Below, in pieces: positions 1 through 9,133 of a stretch of 64,000 bases of DNA. Origin of the DNA: a virus. The notes below the pieces were generated by a model, which searched no databases, was not told where the DNA came from, and was given only the letters and a program-made list of their open reading frames with translations. Each line of letters starts with the position of its first letter. The first letter of the stretch is position 1. Both the position numbers and the translations under genes were made by a program. The stretch lies in the IMG/VR virus record IMGVR_UViG_3300020204_004643, positions 1 through 64,000 of that record. One strand, written 5' to 3'.

Positions 1-57
1 GCTAGATTTGATAAAATAGAAGCTAAATTAGATAATATAATAGAGCGCGGTAAGTAG
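1..57 (+). CDS. C-terminal end of an upstream gene (partial)
   Basis: An open frame enters from the left edge and stops at TAG 55-57, giving an 18-residue charged tail (ends ERGK) of helical character. It ends 7 bases before the ATG of the next gene on the same strand, so it is probably the 3' end of the preceding gene of the same operon. Nothing can be said about its function. Confidence 0.45.
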   Translation, partial: ARFDKIEAKLDNIIERGK

Positions 58-64
58 CTCTATA

Positions 65-964
65 ATGTTATTAAATTTAGGGGGTCACGGGTTAGGAGAC
101 TGCATCCTCGCTTTACAAATTTCCTCATTATTAACTGCTCAAAATATAGAGCACGTCAACTGTATTTCGACAAGAGATCAGATTTTTAAACCTTTAAATT
201 ATATTTTTGGTAAAAAATTTAAACTTCATCAAGTCAATGAAGTAATAACTGAAAATAATAATATAGTTTTAAATCAAAAGCTTCAGAATCAATTAAAACA
301 AGAGTTCTCTTGCTCAGATTTAACATATAATGTTCCAGATTTACTTTTTCATAATCCTTTAGCCCTAGATTTTAGTCAATATAATTTAAATCCACAATTA
401 ATAAAAAAACATCGTGTACTATTAGATAATAAACAAAAAAAAGAAAATATTATCTATTGCGGTTTAGCAACTTCAACGCCGGGTTATTTATATAAAGATC
501 TCCAAAATCTTTTACTTAGTTTGGCATCCTCTTTGCCAGACTATCAAATTTATTTTCCCAATATAAAAAGTTGGGACAAAGAAATAGATATGGGAAATTT
601 CAATATGGAATTTCCTAGCAATGTTTATATTCATGAGAATCCAAATTTTGAAGACTCTTTAGACGTTTTACTAAAGTCTAAATACGGTATTTTTACATGT
701 AATGGCCCAAGCCATGTAGCTTATCAAATAGGAATACCTAGATTAATTTTAGATCCTCAGTTTAATAAACTTCCTTGGATCTCTAGATGGAAAGAAGACT
801 ATGAAGAATGTGTGCCATTAAATCTTAACTATTCTTTGATAAAAGACATAGTATATAATAACATCATGTTCCCTCAAACGATTTTATTTGATAGGAAAAT
901 GCTTGCCAATTTATTAATAAATAATCAAACAGACTGGAGCAAAATCCTCTTTTTTAAATATTAA
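65..964 (+). CDS. GT9-like glycosyltransferase (heptosyltransferase family)
   Basis: 299 residues. The N-terminus has a short strand followed by the glycine-rich GGHGLGD motif (residues 6-12), as in ADP-heptose:LPS heptosyltransferases and related GT9 enzymes. Near residues 211-222 CNGPSHVAYQIG resembles the family's nucleotide-sugar-binding G-P-x-H signature. GT9 enzymes have a GT-B fold and move a sugar from a nucleotide donor to a lipid or glycan acceptor. It is slightly shorter than usual (about 320-350). The ATG at 65 has no clear Shine-Dalgarno sequence. It heads the run of sugar genes here and is followed after 1 base by the GT2-like gene. The family call is fairly safe; donor and acceptor are unknown. 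Confidence 0.65.
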   Translation: MLLNLGGHGLGDCILALQISSLLTAQNIEHVNCISTRDQIFKPLNYIFGKKFKLHQVNEVITENNNIVLNQKLQNQLKQEFSCSDLTYNVPDLLFHNPLALDFSQYNLNPQLIKKHRVLLDNKQKKENIIYCGLATSTPGYLYKDLQNLLLSLASSLPDYQIYFPNIKSWDKEIDMGNFNMEFPSNVYIHENPNFEDSLDVLLKSKYGIFTCNGPSHVAYQIGIPRLILDPQFNKLPWISRWKEDYEECVPLNLNYSLIKDIVYNNIMFPQTILFDRKMLANLLINNQTDWSKILFFKY

Positions 965-965
965 A

Positions 966-1877
966 ATGAAAATAGCTTTTATCATTATCACTTACAATAG
1001 ACCTAGCATAGCCAAACTAAGTATTAAAACTTTGTTTTATAATACTAACATAAGACCAAACGAAGTAACGATTATTGACGATAGCTCAGAACAAGAATAT
1101 AGAAATTATTTATTCAATTTCTGTAGTCAAAATAATTTTAATTTTATTTCTCATGGCAAAAATCTTGGGATAGGTTTCTCTTTTGAAAAAGCTTATTCTA
1201 CCATGAGAGAATACGAAGATGTTGACTTGGTATGTTTTTTAGAATCTGATTATGTCTGGAGGAAAGGATGGCTAGAAGATGTGGTTTCTGTTTTCGAAGC
1301 ATCTCCATATACGATAGCAATTTCTGGATGCAATCACCCAGACATGTATGATCGAAATAAAACTCACAATGAATTTGTTAAATTAATGGTGGATCAATTT
1401 GGCTATGATTTAAAATCAAGACAGCACCTTTACGAACCTTATAAACTAAAAACAAAAACAGGAGAAATAGAAGTTCAAGGAGTAAGTAATTCTTGCGGGT
1501 GCCAAATAGTCAATTGGAAAAGACTAAAAGAGATATTTAGTCTTAATATTTTTAATGATCCAATATATAATTCTACAGAGAACTTTTATTGGAACTTCAT
1601 GGAAAGAGCATTCCATAAAAACAATACTGGCAATAGGCGACACGCTTCAGACGCTCACATGAGCGGAACTCTTAGCATGTTTGCTGAAAAATATATGTTA
1701 CATAAAGGAATTGACATTTCTAAAAACTTTGGCTTTTTAGACATCTGTGATTATTCTATTTCTTCGCACGTTTGCGGCGGTGGAATTAACGGCATGATTG
1801 TCCCAGAAGGCTCAACTTTTGTAGGAAGTCCAAAATTTAAAACAGAATACCTAGAAAAAAATCCAAGAAATGAATAA
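966..1877 (+). CDS. GT2-family glycosyltransferase
   Basis: 303 residues. The start IIITYNRP (about 6-13) and IIDDSSE (36-42) are the typical GT-A/GT2 nucleotide-binding opening. FLESDYVW (91-98) takes the place of the DxD metal-binding motif, with E93-S94-D95. Expected role: inverting transfer of a sugar from a nucleotide donor. The middle and C-terminal thirds (for example a cysteine pair near residues 171-173) are less familiar and may decide acceptor specificity. Its last codons overlap the ATG of the next gene by 8 bases, consistent with coupled translation. Confidence 0.75.
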   Translation: MKIAFIIITYNRPSIAKLSIKTLFYNTNIRPNEVTIIDDSSEQEYRNYLFNFCSQNNFNFISHGKNLGIGFSFEKAYSTMREYEDVDLVCFLESDYVWRKGWLEDVVSVFEASPYTIAISGCNHPDMYDRNKTHNEFVKLMVDQFGYDLKSRQHLYEPYKLKTKTGEIEVQGVSNSCGCQIVNWKRLKEIFSLNIFNDPIYNSTENFYWNFMERAFHKNNTGNRRHASDAHMSGTLSMFAEKYMLHKGIDISKNFGFLDICDYSISSHVCGGGINGMIVPEGSTFVGSPKFKTEYLEKNPRNE

Positions 1878-2238
1878 TAAGTTTACTGACCAAAGAGGAG
1901 TTATTGAAAAAATTTGCTCCAATGCTGATGTATTAAAAATTACAAGCTCTAAAGGGGCAAGGAGAGCTAACCATTATCATAAGACTACTGGACACTGGTG
2001 TCTTGTGACAGAGGGATCTATTACTTATTTTGAAAGACCTGTAGGTTCAAAAGATAAGCCTCAAGTATCAAAATATCAAAAAGGCGATATCTTTTGGACA
2101 GGACCAATGCTTGAGCATCTTATGTTATTTGAAGATTACAACTATAATGAATTCTTGTGTTTTTCAACCGGGGCTAGAAATCAAGAAGATTACGAGAATG
2201 ATCTTGTGAGACTTGAATTTGATTTAGATAATCAATAA
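1870..2238 (+). CDS. Cupin-type sugar isomerase-like protein (FdtA/WxcM-like)
   Basis: 122 residues forming a single cupin barrel. The start DQRGVIEKI and the run HYHKTTGHWCLVTEGS (His35, His37 and His42 as likely metal or active-site ligands) match the small 3,4-ketoisomerase/WxcM-like cupins of deoxysugar pathways. These act on nucleotide-linked 4-keto-6-deoxy sugars. Neighbours are glycosyltransferases and a sugar C-methyltransferase, which supports a role in making an unusual sugar. A plain sugar-binding cupin cannot be excluded. The length fits a single-domain cupin. Confidence 0.6.
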   Translation: MNNKFTDQRGVIEKICSNADVLKITSSKGARRANHYHKTTGHWCLVTEGSITYFERPVGSKDKPQVSKYQKGDIFWTGPMLEHLMLFEDYNYNEFLCFSTGARNQEDYENDLVRLEFDLDNQ

Positions 2239-2239
2239 C

Positions 2240-3475
2240 ATGATTGGGAAAAATAATTCTTGCAGACTATGTTCAAGTGATAACATAGAAAAAATATTTG
2301 ATTTTGGAAGTACTCCTTTTGCTAACAGCTTCTTAAAAAAAGAGCAATTGCATCAAAAGGAAAAATCTGCTCCTTTAAGATTATTTGAATGCAAGGATTG
2401 TCGATCCGTTCAGTTGTATGACACTGTAGATCCTCAAATTCTTTTTTCTAATTATTTATATAGCAGCTCTGAAAGCGGAAGTCTTAAGAAATATTTTGGT
2501 CATTATGTGAAAGCGATCAAAAATACTATTGACATATCAAAAGACCAGTATGTTGTTGATATCGGATCTAACGATGGAATACTAATAGAAGAGTTTGTAA
2601 AAAATCAAATTCATTGCGTTGGTGTTGAACCAGCGACTAATCTCGCAAATAAAGCCAATAGCAACAATCTAAAAACTTATAATGATTTCTTTAATAAAGA
2701 CTTAGCTCTATCTATAATAAAAGACCAAGGAAAAAAGGCAAAAGTCATTTGCTGCAATAACTGTTTTGCTCATATAGACGACCTACACTCTATATTAGAA
2801 TCTATATGTTCCTTATTAGATACAAAAGGATTATTTATTTTTGAAAACGCTTACTTATTAGACACTATTAAGGGAAAGTATTTTGATCAAGTTTATCACG
2901 AACATATTTATTACCATTCCTTAGTGCCGATCCAGAAGCTATTGCTTAAATATAATTTAGAAATTGTAAAAGTGCAAAAAACCAATAATCAAGGTGGTAC
3001 TATTAGATTTTACAGCAAATGGATCAATTCTGGCTTTAAATTAAAGATAGATAAAAAACAAGAACTTTCAAATATAAATTCTATAAAGGAAGAAGAAGAG
3101 TTATTCTATTCGAACCTAAATAGATATTCTGATTTAAACAAATCAATTAAACTTAAAAAGAAAGCCTTACAGCAAACCATTTCCAAAGCTCAAAAAGAAA
3201 ATAAAACAATTTCTGCCTATGGATGCCCAGCTAAGTTTACGACTTTTACTAAAGTATTTGGCTTAGATAAAAGCTCTATTGATTATGTTGTTGATGATTC
3301 TCCAACTAAGCAAGGATTGTATGCTCCGGGAAATCACATCCCAATAGTTTCAAAAGATTACTTTATAAAAAATCCAAGCGATTATTGCATTATCACGGCA
3401 TGGAATTTTTCAGATTTAATAATTAATAACAATAAACAATACAAAGGTATCTGGATAAACCCATTTTCAACATGA
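2240..3475 (+). CDS. Nucleotide-sugar C-methyltransferase (SAM-dependent)
   Basis: 411 residues with the three-part layout of NDP-hexose C-methyltransferases such as TylC3. An N-terminal zinc module has CxxC pairs at Cys8/Cys11 and Cys51/Cys54. A class I SAM-binding domain carries VVDIGSNDG (105-113). A conserved YHEHIYYHS stretch lies near 219-227 and a C-terminal domain contains SAYGCPAKFTTF. The known reaction is transfer of a methyl group to a carbon (often C3) next to a keto group on a nucleotide sugar, giving a branched sugar. It overlaps the next gene (SDR) by 4 bases. The family is confident; the exact sugar is not known. Confidence 0.8.
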   Translation: MIGKNNSCRLCSSDNIEKIFDFGSTPFANSFLKKEQLHQKEKSAPLRLFECKDCRSVQLYDTVDPQILFSNYLYSSSESGSLKKYFGHYVKAIKNTIDISKDQYVVDIGSNDGILIEEFVKNQIHCVGVEPATNLANKANSNNLKTYNDFFNKDLALSIIKDQGKKAKVICCNNCFAHIDDLHSILESICSLLDTKGLFIFENAYLLDTIKGKYFDQVYHEHIYYHSLVPIQKLLLKYNLEIVKVQKTNNQGGTIRFYSKWINSGFKLKIDKKQELSNINSIKEEEELFYSNLNRYSDLNKSIKLKKKALQQTISKAQKENKTISAYGCPAKFTTFTKVFGLDKSSIDYVVDDSPTKQGLYAPGNHIPIVSKDYFIKNPSDYCIITAWNFSDLIINNNKQYKGIWINPFST

Positions 3476-4530
3476 GTCAAGAAATTAACGATTACCCAAT
3501 AAATGAATTACAAGAGATCTACCAAAACTGCGCTGAAGAGAGTGCTGAATTTGAAGGCAAAACGATACTGGTTCTTGGAGGGTCTGGATTCATAGGCAAA
3601 GCTATCAACTCTTATCTTATTTACTTAAATAGAAATATTTTTTCTAAACCATGCAAGATAATCTCTGTTGATAACTATGTTGGAAGAAACAGACCAGAAG
3701 AAATACAAGATGAGAACATTAAATACATTGAACATGATTTAGTGCTTCCTATAGAAGATAAACTCCCGCAAGGAGAAATTACTTTTATTATTAACGCAAG
3801 CGGTAATGCAAGCCCATCTAGCTATGCAGTTTATAGTTTAGAAACTATTGATGTTTCTGTAAACGCTGTTAGAAACATGTTAAGGCTTGCTAATTTAAAA
3901 AATGCGAAGATATTAAACTTCTCTAGCTCAGAAGTACTTGGAACTCCTGACGATAAAGATGTTCCTACAAATGAGGAATATATTCCAAAAGTCCATACCA
4001 TGAATCCTAGAGCGTGTTATGATGTTGGCAAGATGATGATTGAAACTCTTAGTTGGATTTATAAGACCAAACATAATACTCAAGTAAAGGTAGTCAGATT
4101 GTTTAATTGCGTAGGAAGGATGCGGCAAAATGATTTTAGAGTTTTACCGAACTTCCTTTCTGCTTGTTATAAAAACGAGAAGATTAAGGTATTTGCTCCG
4201 GGGGATCAAACAAGAACATTTAGTTATTACACTGACGTAATCGCTGGATGTATTAAAGTCCTAACGAAAGGAGAGAGTCTGCTTTATCACATTGGAAGCC
4301 CACATAACGAAATATCCATTAAAGATTTCGCGTTGCTTGTACAAGAAATAACTGGTAAGAAAGACTTGGTTGAAATAGTTGAAACTCCAGCGACTTACTT
4401 TCATGAGCCAAAGAGGAGATGTCCCTCAATAGAAAAAGCTTCAAAAGAACTTGGATACAACCCTAAAATAAATGTAAAAGAAATGGTCGAAAGAGTTCAT
4501 AAATGGGCGGTTATAAATTATAAATATTAA
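3472..4530 (+). CDS. NAD-dependent nucleotide-sugar epimerase/dehydratase (extended SDR)
   Basis: 352 residues. It has a Rossmann motif GGSGFIG (36-42), a catalytic pair Tyr183 and Lys187 in YDVGK, and an upstream Ser cluster SSSEV. The overall layout resembles UDP-glucuronate decarboxylases and GDP- or dTDP-sugar epimerases/reductases. About 30 residues precede the Rossmann fold. In this operon it is a candidate for the reduction or epimerisation step after 4,6-dehydration (a ColC-like role), but sequence alone does not separate epimerase, decarboxylase and reductase. It overlaps its upstream neighbour by 4 bases and the downstream gene by 1 base. Confidence 0.75.
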   Translation: MSQEINDYPINELQEIYQNCAEESAEFEGKTILVLGGSGFIGKAINSYLIYLNRNIFSKPCKIISVDNYVGRNRPEEIQDENIKYIEHDLVLPIEDKLPQGEITFIINASGNASPSSYAVYSLETIDVSVNAVRNMLRLANLKNAKILNFSSSEVLGTPDDKDVPTNEEYIPKVHTMNPRACYDVGKMMIETLSWIYKTKHNTQVKVVRLFNCVGRMRQNDFRVLPNFLSACYKNEKIKVFAPGDQTRTFSYYTDVIAGCIKVLTKGESLLYHIGSPHNEISIKDFALLVQEITGKKDLVEIVETPATYFHEPKRRCPSIEKASKELGYNPKINVKEMVERVHKWAVINYKY

Positions 4531-5381
4531 TGAGTACTGCCGTTATAGGTTTAAAATTTGGCAAGAATTATATCAAAAATCTTAACTCTTTAAAAAAACC
4601 CGTAACAGCAGTATGCTCCAAGACAGTTGAGTCTTATAACCTATTAGAAGAAAAGCCTAATTATCCTCATCAATGGGTAAATGATCCAAATATTATATTC
4701 TGTAATCAAAAGATTAATAATGTAATAATCGCTTCGCCACCAAATACCCATTTTGAATTTTGCAAGCAAGCATTATTAAATAATAAAAATATAATCTGCG
4801 AAAAACCTCTCGTTTTCTCTTATGAGCAAGCGCGAATTTTATTTGATATTTATAAAGAAAGAAAGCTTACTTTTTATACAACTTACCAACATCTTTTTAA
4901 TCCTGAAGTTAATCAAATAAAAGAGTATCTACGACAAGAAAACCAAAGCTTTGAAATCGACTGTTGTTTTTATAATAAAGGACCATATAGAGACTATTCT
5001 GGCTGTTGGGATTATGGACCTCATAAAATTTCTTTAATTCTTTATCTTTTTGAAGGTGCTAATATTAATAATTTACAATGGAGAAAAACTGAAAATGGAT
5101 TAACTGAATGCCGTTTTGAGTTTTTAAAATCAAAAGCTAAAGCTTTATTTGGAAACTCGGCACAGTGCAGAAAACAAAAGTTAGAAATAAAAAGTAAAGA
5201 TGGTCAAAATTTATTTACTATAGAAGACTTTAATAAGTTCAACACTTTAAAAATAATGCTTGAATCTTTTTTTGAATCTATACAAAACTCCATGTATAAA
5301 AATAATTTTGATATATCATTAAAGACAACGCAAATTTTAGAAAATATTAGCAATGAAGATTTTAATTCTTACGGGGTATGA
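4530..5381 (+). CDS. Gfo/Idh/MocA-family oxidoreductase
   Basis: 283 residues. AVIGLKFG near the start, IASPPNTHFEFCKQAL (about 67-82) and the EKPL motif (91-94) are the standard signature of the family: a Rossmann NAD(P) domain with the catalytic Lys in EKP. The second domain is shorter than usual (full members are about 330-350). Family members oxidise or reduce sugars, including 3-keto nucleotide sugars in O-antigen pathways. Its 3' end overlaps the next gene by 29 bases. Substrate unknown. Confidence 0.75.
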   Translation: MSTAVIGLKFGKNYIKNLNSLKKPVTAVCSKTVESYNLLEEKPNYPHQWVNDPNIIFCNQKINNVIIASPPNTHFEFCKQALLNNKNIICEKPLVFSYEQARILFDIYKERKLTFYTTYQHLFNPEVNQIKEYLRQENQSFEIDCCFYNKGPYRDYSGCWDYGPHKISLILYLFEGANINNLQWRKTENGLTECRFEFLKSKAKALFGNSAQCRKQKLEIKSKDGQNLFTIEDFNKFNTLKIMLESFFESIQNSMYKNNFDISLKTTQILENISNEDFNSYGV

Positions 5382-6048
5382 TTCAAATGAATCTTATAGA
5401 GAAGTAGGCTTACTTTCTGCTCAAAATAAATATGAATACGCAATGAAGAATAACTATTCTTTTTTGTGTTTTAGATCTTATGAGGGGTATGATAGACCAG
5501 CTTCTTGGTTTAAGGTTCCATTAATTCTTAGTTTAATAGAAAACTACGATTGGATTTTTTGGACAGATGCAGATTCATTAATTACTAATTTTAATAAAAA
5601 AGTAGAAGATATCATTAATACAGACTATAAAAGAAACGAAACTCTTTTTTTGAGTCCTGTCGCTATACCTACAGAAGTAAATCTTCCAGAACTAAAAGAA
5701 CAAAATTATATCATTACTCAAGACAGTTATTCTCCATGCATGGGGGAATTTATGATTAGAAATTGCGAATGGTCGAAGAACTTTTTTTTGGAAATTAATA
5801 AACAGTCTCAGTTTGTCAATGACCCAATTTGGGAAAATAGAGCGCAAGATCATTTAATGTTTCATAATCCAGAAATTCTTAAGTATTGTAAATTTATTCC
5901 TAAAAAAGAGATGAACGCCTTCTATAAGACCAAAGAAGGAGAATCTCTTGATTGGGAACAAGGAGATTTTGTTTGCCATTTTCCAGCAACAGAAAAAGAA
6001 AGAAGACTAAGATATACGAAAGAATTACTTCAGAAAGTAATAAAATGA
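5353..6048 (+). CDS. GT34-like (GMA12/MNN10) glycosyltransferase
   Basis: 231 residues. WIFWTDADSLITN (about 67-79) is the typical DxD-containing motif of galactosyl/xylosyl transferases of the GT34 type (D72-A73-D74). The start MKILILTGYD and the aromatic WF-rich segment before the DxD fit too. A retaining GT-A enzyme is expected. The start at 5353 lies inside the preceding gene, and the stop shares an ATGA with the next start (6045-6048), so translation is probably coupled. Donor and acceptor unknown. Confidence 0.65.
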   Translation: MKILILTGYDSNESYREVGLLSAQNKYEYAMKNNYSFLCFRSYEGYDRPASWFKVPLILSLIENYDWIFWTDADSLITNFNKKVEDIINTDYKRNETLFLSPVAIPTEVNLPELKEQNYIITQDSYSPCMGEFMIRNCEWSKNFFLEINKQSQFVNDPIWENRAQDHLMFHNPEILKYCKFIPKKEMNAFYKTKEGESLDWEQGDFVCHFPATEKERRLRYTKELLQKVIK

Positions 6049-7076
6049 AAATCTGTCTATTTGATAAAGATCCAAGAAAAGATTCGGATCCCCTGTATTT
6101 AAAAAATATGGGAAGTTTTGCAATTGTAGCTCATGGACTAAACAAAGGATTAAAAGAAATAGGATATTACGCAGAGCCCGATGAAGCTGACTTTGTAGGC
6201 ATTGTTGATGGTTTAGACATGGGGTTTAAATATAAAAACAAAAAAACGTTTCTTATAAATGTTTGGGACATGATTAATGTACTTCCTAATGAGCTTTATC
6301 ATTCTTATCAATATCATAAACCAATTTTATTTGGGCTTTCTAATCAAATAACAAACCTATGGAATAAATATGATGTCCCGTGTCGAACTGTTATGCCGGG
6401 ATGCGATTCAGAATTTTACAGACAAACAAAAGATAAAAATTCGAAATTCACCTTTTTATTTAACTCTTTTAGTAACGTTAGATCTGGACTTGATTTAGCT
6501 CTAGAAGCTTATGTAAAAGCTTTTACTGGAAATGATTCAACTCAACTAATTATTAAAAACACTTCTGAATCTAAATCTTTAGAAGGAAATATTAAAAAGA
6601 TTAAAGATGTATATAATGTAAATATCACATATAATAAAGAAAGAATTACTTTTGACGGAATGAGAGACTTGTATTCTGAAAGCCATGTACTCTTAATGGT
6701 AATGAGAATGTCAAGCTGGGGGTTAGCAGTGCATGAATCTATGTGTTGTAAATGTTTACCTATTGTTGGAGATTTTTCTCCCTCTAATGAAATGCAAGCT
6801 CCTATCAGCATAAAGCCAAGCGTAGAGATAGCGATCAGAAATAAACTACAATCACTTACTTCTTTTGGGTTAACTAATTGCTATGGTTCTTTTTCTTTTG
6901 CAGAAGAACCTAGATATTATGATTTTGATACAGATGAATACGCACAAAAATTAATTGAAGTTAAAGAAAACTGGAATGGAATTTCATCGTTTGATTACAA
7001 GCAAATCATCAAAGACAACTGGACATGGAAGAAGTCAGCAGAAAATTTAGTTAAGTATTTAAAATCGCATGAATAA
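6045..7076 (+). CDS. GT4-type glycosyltransferase
   Basis: 343 residues when started at ATG 6045. I prefer this start to an in-frame ATG 93 bases upstream because it forms an ATGA overlap with the previous gene and gives the natural opening MKICLFDKDPRK. SSWGLAVHESMCCKCLPIV (about 207-225) matches the GT4 E-x7-E nucleotide-sugar-binding region (group 1 glycosyltransferases, GT-B fold). The N-terminal domain is short and diverged. It is the first of three consecutive GT4-like genes. Substrates unknown. Confidence 0.65.
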   Translation: MKICLFDKDPRKDSDPLYLKNMGSFAIVAHGLNKGLKEIGYYAEPDEADFVGIVDGLDMGFKYKNKKTFLINVWDMINVLPNELYHSYQYHKPILFGLSNQITNLWNKYDVPCRTVMPGCDSEFYRQTKDKNSKFTFLFNSFSNVRSGLDLALEAYVKAFTGNDSTQLIIKNTSESKSLEGNIKKIKDVYNVNITYNKERITFDGMRDLYSESHVLLMVMRMSSWGLAVHESMCCKCLPIVGDFSPSNEMQAPISIKPSVEIAIRNKLQSLTSFGLTNCYGSFSFAEEPRYYDFDTDEYAQKLIEVKENWNGISSFDYKQIIKDNWTWKKSAENLVKYLKSHE

Positions 7077-8094
7077 TTTAAAATTTAAAGTTATCGGCGA
7101 CCCAAATAATAAAGCCAGATTTAGTAGCAAAATTATAACAGACTCTTTAAATGAAGCTGCAAAATCTTTAGGAATTTATTCTGATGATTCTTTGATTGTC
7201 ATTTATGATGGTTGCTGCAATGATCATGGTTACAAAGCAGATGCATTTATCTGTACCTATGAAATATCTTTTTCTAATATCCTTTTGCAAAAAGCTGGAG
7301 GCAAACCAATACTTGGAGTTAGTAAAGATAATTTAAATTTTATCTTAAAAGGCGGATATGATGTAAATTACTCTGGGTATTTTCCTCTTGGAGTAGACTC
7401 CAGTCTTTATCCAAAAATAGAAAAAACGAAAAACCTATCACAATTTGTTGTTGGAGTTTATACCGAATCTTTAATAAGAGGAGGAGTAGAATTATGCTTA
7501 CAGTCTTTCGCAAAAGCTTTTTCTAGAGATAAAACTGCGAAATTAGTAATTAAAGATAGGAATGGGACAGAAAGGTTTTCTCAATTTGTCGATCATTTCT
7601 CTAAAGAAAATAATATTATAGTAGAGTATCAAAATACACATTTTAATGATATCTCTCAAATCACAGAATGGTTTTCTGGTGTTGATTGCCACCTTTACAT
7701 GAATAGGTCTAGCACTTGGGCCATGCCTCCACTTGAGTCAATGACGATGGGTATACCTACCTTAGCGGTTGCATATTCTGGACCTAGAGAGTATATTTTT
7801 GATAGACGAACCGGAATAGAGATTCCATTTTCCGAAGTAGACATAAATAAAGATTTTCAAACATTGACAGAAATAGGTTGTAGAAATTTCTTTTTCTTAT
7901 CCGGGTATTCTTCTGCTCCCACTTGGGCGGTAGGCAATACTACAAAAGCTGCTGAAAAATTAATTGAGCTAAAGAATAACGCCGAATTACGAAATTATAT
8001 TTCTACAAATGGCAGGAAATACGCAATAGAAAATCTATCTTGGGAAAAGAGCGCGTTAAGGCTGCAAGAACAATTGAAAAGATGGTATAAATGA
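7069..8094 (+). CDS. GT4-type glycosyltransferase
   Basis: 341 residues. The C-terminal half is clearly a group 1 glycosyltransferase: VVGVYTESLIRGGVELCLQ opens the donor domain and AMPPLESMTMGIPTLAV carries the Glu-rich donor-binding motif, followed by the helix ENLSWEKSALRLQEQL. The N-terminal acceptor domain is diverged. It overlaps the previous gene by 8 bases and the next by 4. The sugar specificity cannot be inferred. Confidence 0.7.
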   Translation: MNNLKFKVIGDPNNKARFSSKIITDSLNEAAKSLGIYSDDSLIVIYDGCCNDHGYKADAFICTYEISFSNILLQKAGGKPILGVSKDNLNFILKGGYDVNYSGYFPLGVDSSLYPKIEKTKNLSQFVVGVYTESLIRGGVELCLQSFAKAFSRDKTAKLVIKDRNGTERFSQFVDHFSKENNIIVEYQNTHFNDISQITEWFSGVDCHLYMNRSSTWAMPPLESMTMGIPTLAVAYSGPREYIFDRRTGIEIPFSEVDINKDFQTLTEIGCRNFFFLSGYSSAPTWAVGNTTKAAEKLIELKNNAELRNYISTNGRKYAIENLSWEKSALRLQEQLKRWYK

Positions 8095-9098
8095 AAATTT
8101 TATATTTAGATTTAAATGATGACAACCTAATAGAAGATTATTCTTCTAATCCAAATAAGTATGGAGGAGGGAGAGTTTTCGCAAGTGCAGCCTTGCAAAA
8201 AGATAATAAATTTTTTATAGCAGCAGGAGAAAAATGTTTTAGTAATATTTCTAATAAAAATAACTGCATAATTACATCAGAAAAACAAAGAGCAGATATT
8301 GTCTTAGGGAAAAGACTAAAAGACATTATTCCTCAATCAGAAGAATTTGATATTTTTGTTTATCATAGGTTTGATACCGTTCTAAATCTAGAAGGTTTAA
8401 AAGGAAAGCAGTGCTGCTGGGCAGTCGGGAGAGATGAGAAAATAAACCCAGAAATGGAAAATCTCTTACTCTATGATCGGCAGAATCAAAATAGCATCGT
8501 ATCAAATAAGACAAAAATTTATGATGTAACGATTGGAGTACATGTTCCTGTGTTTCAAGAATATCAAAAAGAAAAACTTATTTTTCAATGTACAAGGCAT
8601 GAAGGTATTTTCGGTAGTATTGAAGTTGCTCAATTATGCAGAAAATATTCGATCCCATTAGTTCTTGCTGGCCCCATTCAAAACGGATATCCATTAATGC
8701 AATATGTTGATAGCAATTTGATAAAATATATCGGAATAATATCTAATTCTGAAAAAGCTTTTTATTACAAAAAAGCCATGCTCACGACATATTTACATTT
8801 TTGGCAAACTCCATTTAACCTTAGTGCAATAGAGTCTTTAAGCTATGGTACTCCCATCATGTCAACGCGAAATGGATTTTGGCCTAAGCTTATAAAAAAT
8901 AGTATAAACGGGTACATTATCGAAACAGAGATGGACTTTGTTGAAAGCATAAACAATTGTTTAAACATAAAACAAAAAGACTGTTATAATTCTTCATTAA
9001 ATTATTCTTCTGAAAAAATGGTAGAATCTTTTTATTCAGCATTTAATAATATAATTAAAAACAATAAAAATAAAATCACATTGGGTCTTCTTGGCTAA
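8091..9098 (+). CDS. GT4-like glycosyltransferase
   Basis: 335 residues. The C-terminal half holds FNLSAIESLSYGTPIMSTRNG, the GT4 donor-site pattern with spaced Glu and a Gly-Thr-Pro turn, and an upstream LVLAGPIQNGY strand-turn. The N-terminal half (KYGGGRVFASAAL) is diverged but compatible with a GT-B acceptor domain. It ends the first run of overlapping genes; 35 bases follow before the next start, the longest gap in the sugar cassette. Confidence 0.6.
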   Translation: MKILYLDLNDDNLIEDYSSNPNKYGGGRVFASAALQKDNKFFIAAGEKCFSNISNKNNCIITSEKQRADIVLGKRLKDIIPQSEEFDIFVYHRFDTVLNLEGLKGKQCCWAVGRDEKINPEMENLLLYDRQNQNSIVSNKTKIYDVTIGVHVPVFQEYQKEKLIFQCTRHEGIFGSIEVAQLCRKYSIPLVLAGPIQNGYPLMQYVDSNLIKYIGIISNSEKAFYYKKAMLTTYLHFWQTPFNLSAIESLSYGTPIMSTRNGFWPKLIKNSINGYIIETEMDFVESINNCLNIKQKDCYNSSLNYSSEKMVESFYSAFNNIIKNNKNKITLGLLG

Positions 9099-9105
9099 TA
9101 CAAAA

Positions 9106-9129
9106 GGAATAAAACTATATCTCTATTCC
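9106..9129 (+). other. Weak inverted repeat in the leader of the next gene
   Basis: GGAATA at 9106-9111 and TATTCC at 9124-9129 can pair (6 bp, 12-base loop) 4 bases before the ATG at 9134. The left arm contains the only purine-rich stretch that might act as a ribosome binding site (AAAAGGAA). It has no T-tract, so it is not a terminator. With 6 AT-rich base pairs it may be chance. Confidence 0.2.
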
Positions 9130-9133
9130 AAAA

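Noticed and set aside
5952-6044. Upstream start for the first GT4-like gene
   Set aside because: The extra 31 residues are basic, read inside the GT34-like gene and add nothing; the ATGA overlap start at 6045 is typical here.
9106-9129. Inverted repeat as a terminator between sugar genes
   Set aside because: Stem is six AT-rich pairs with a 12-base loop and no T-tract.
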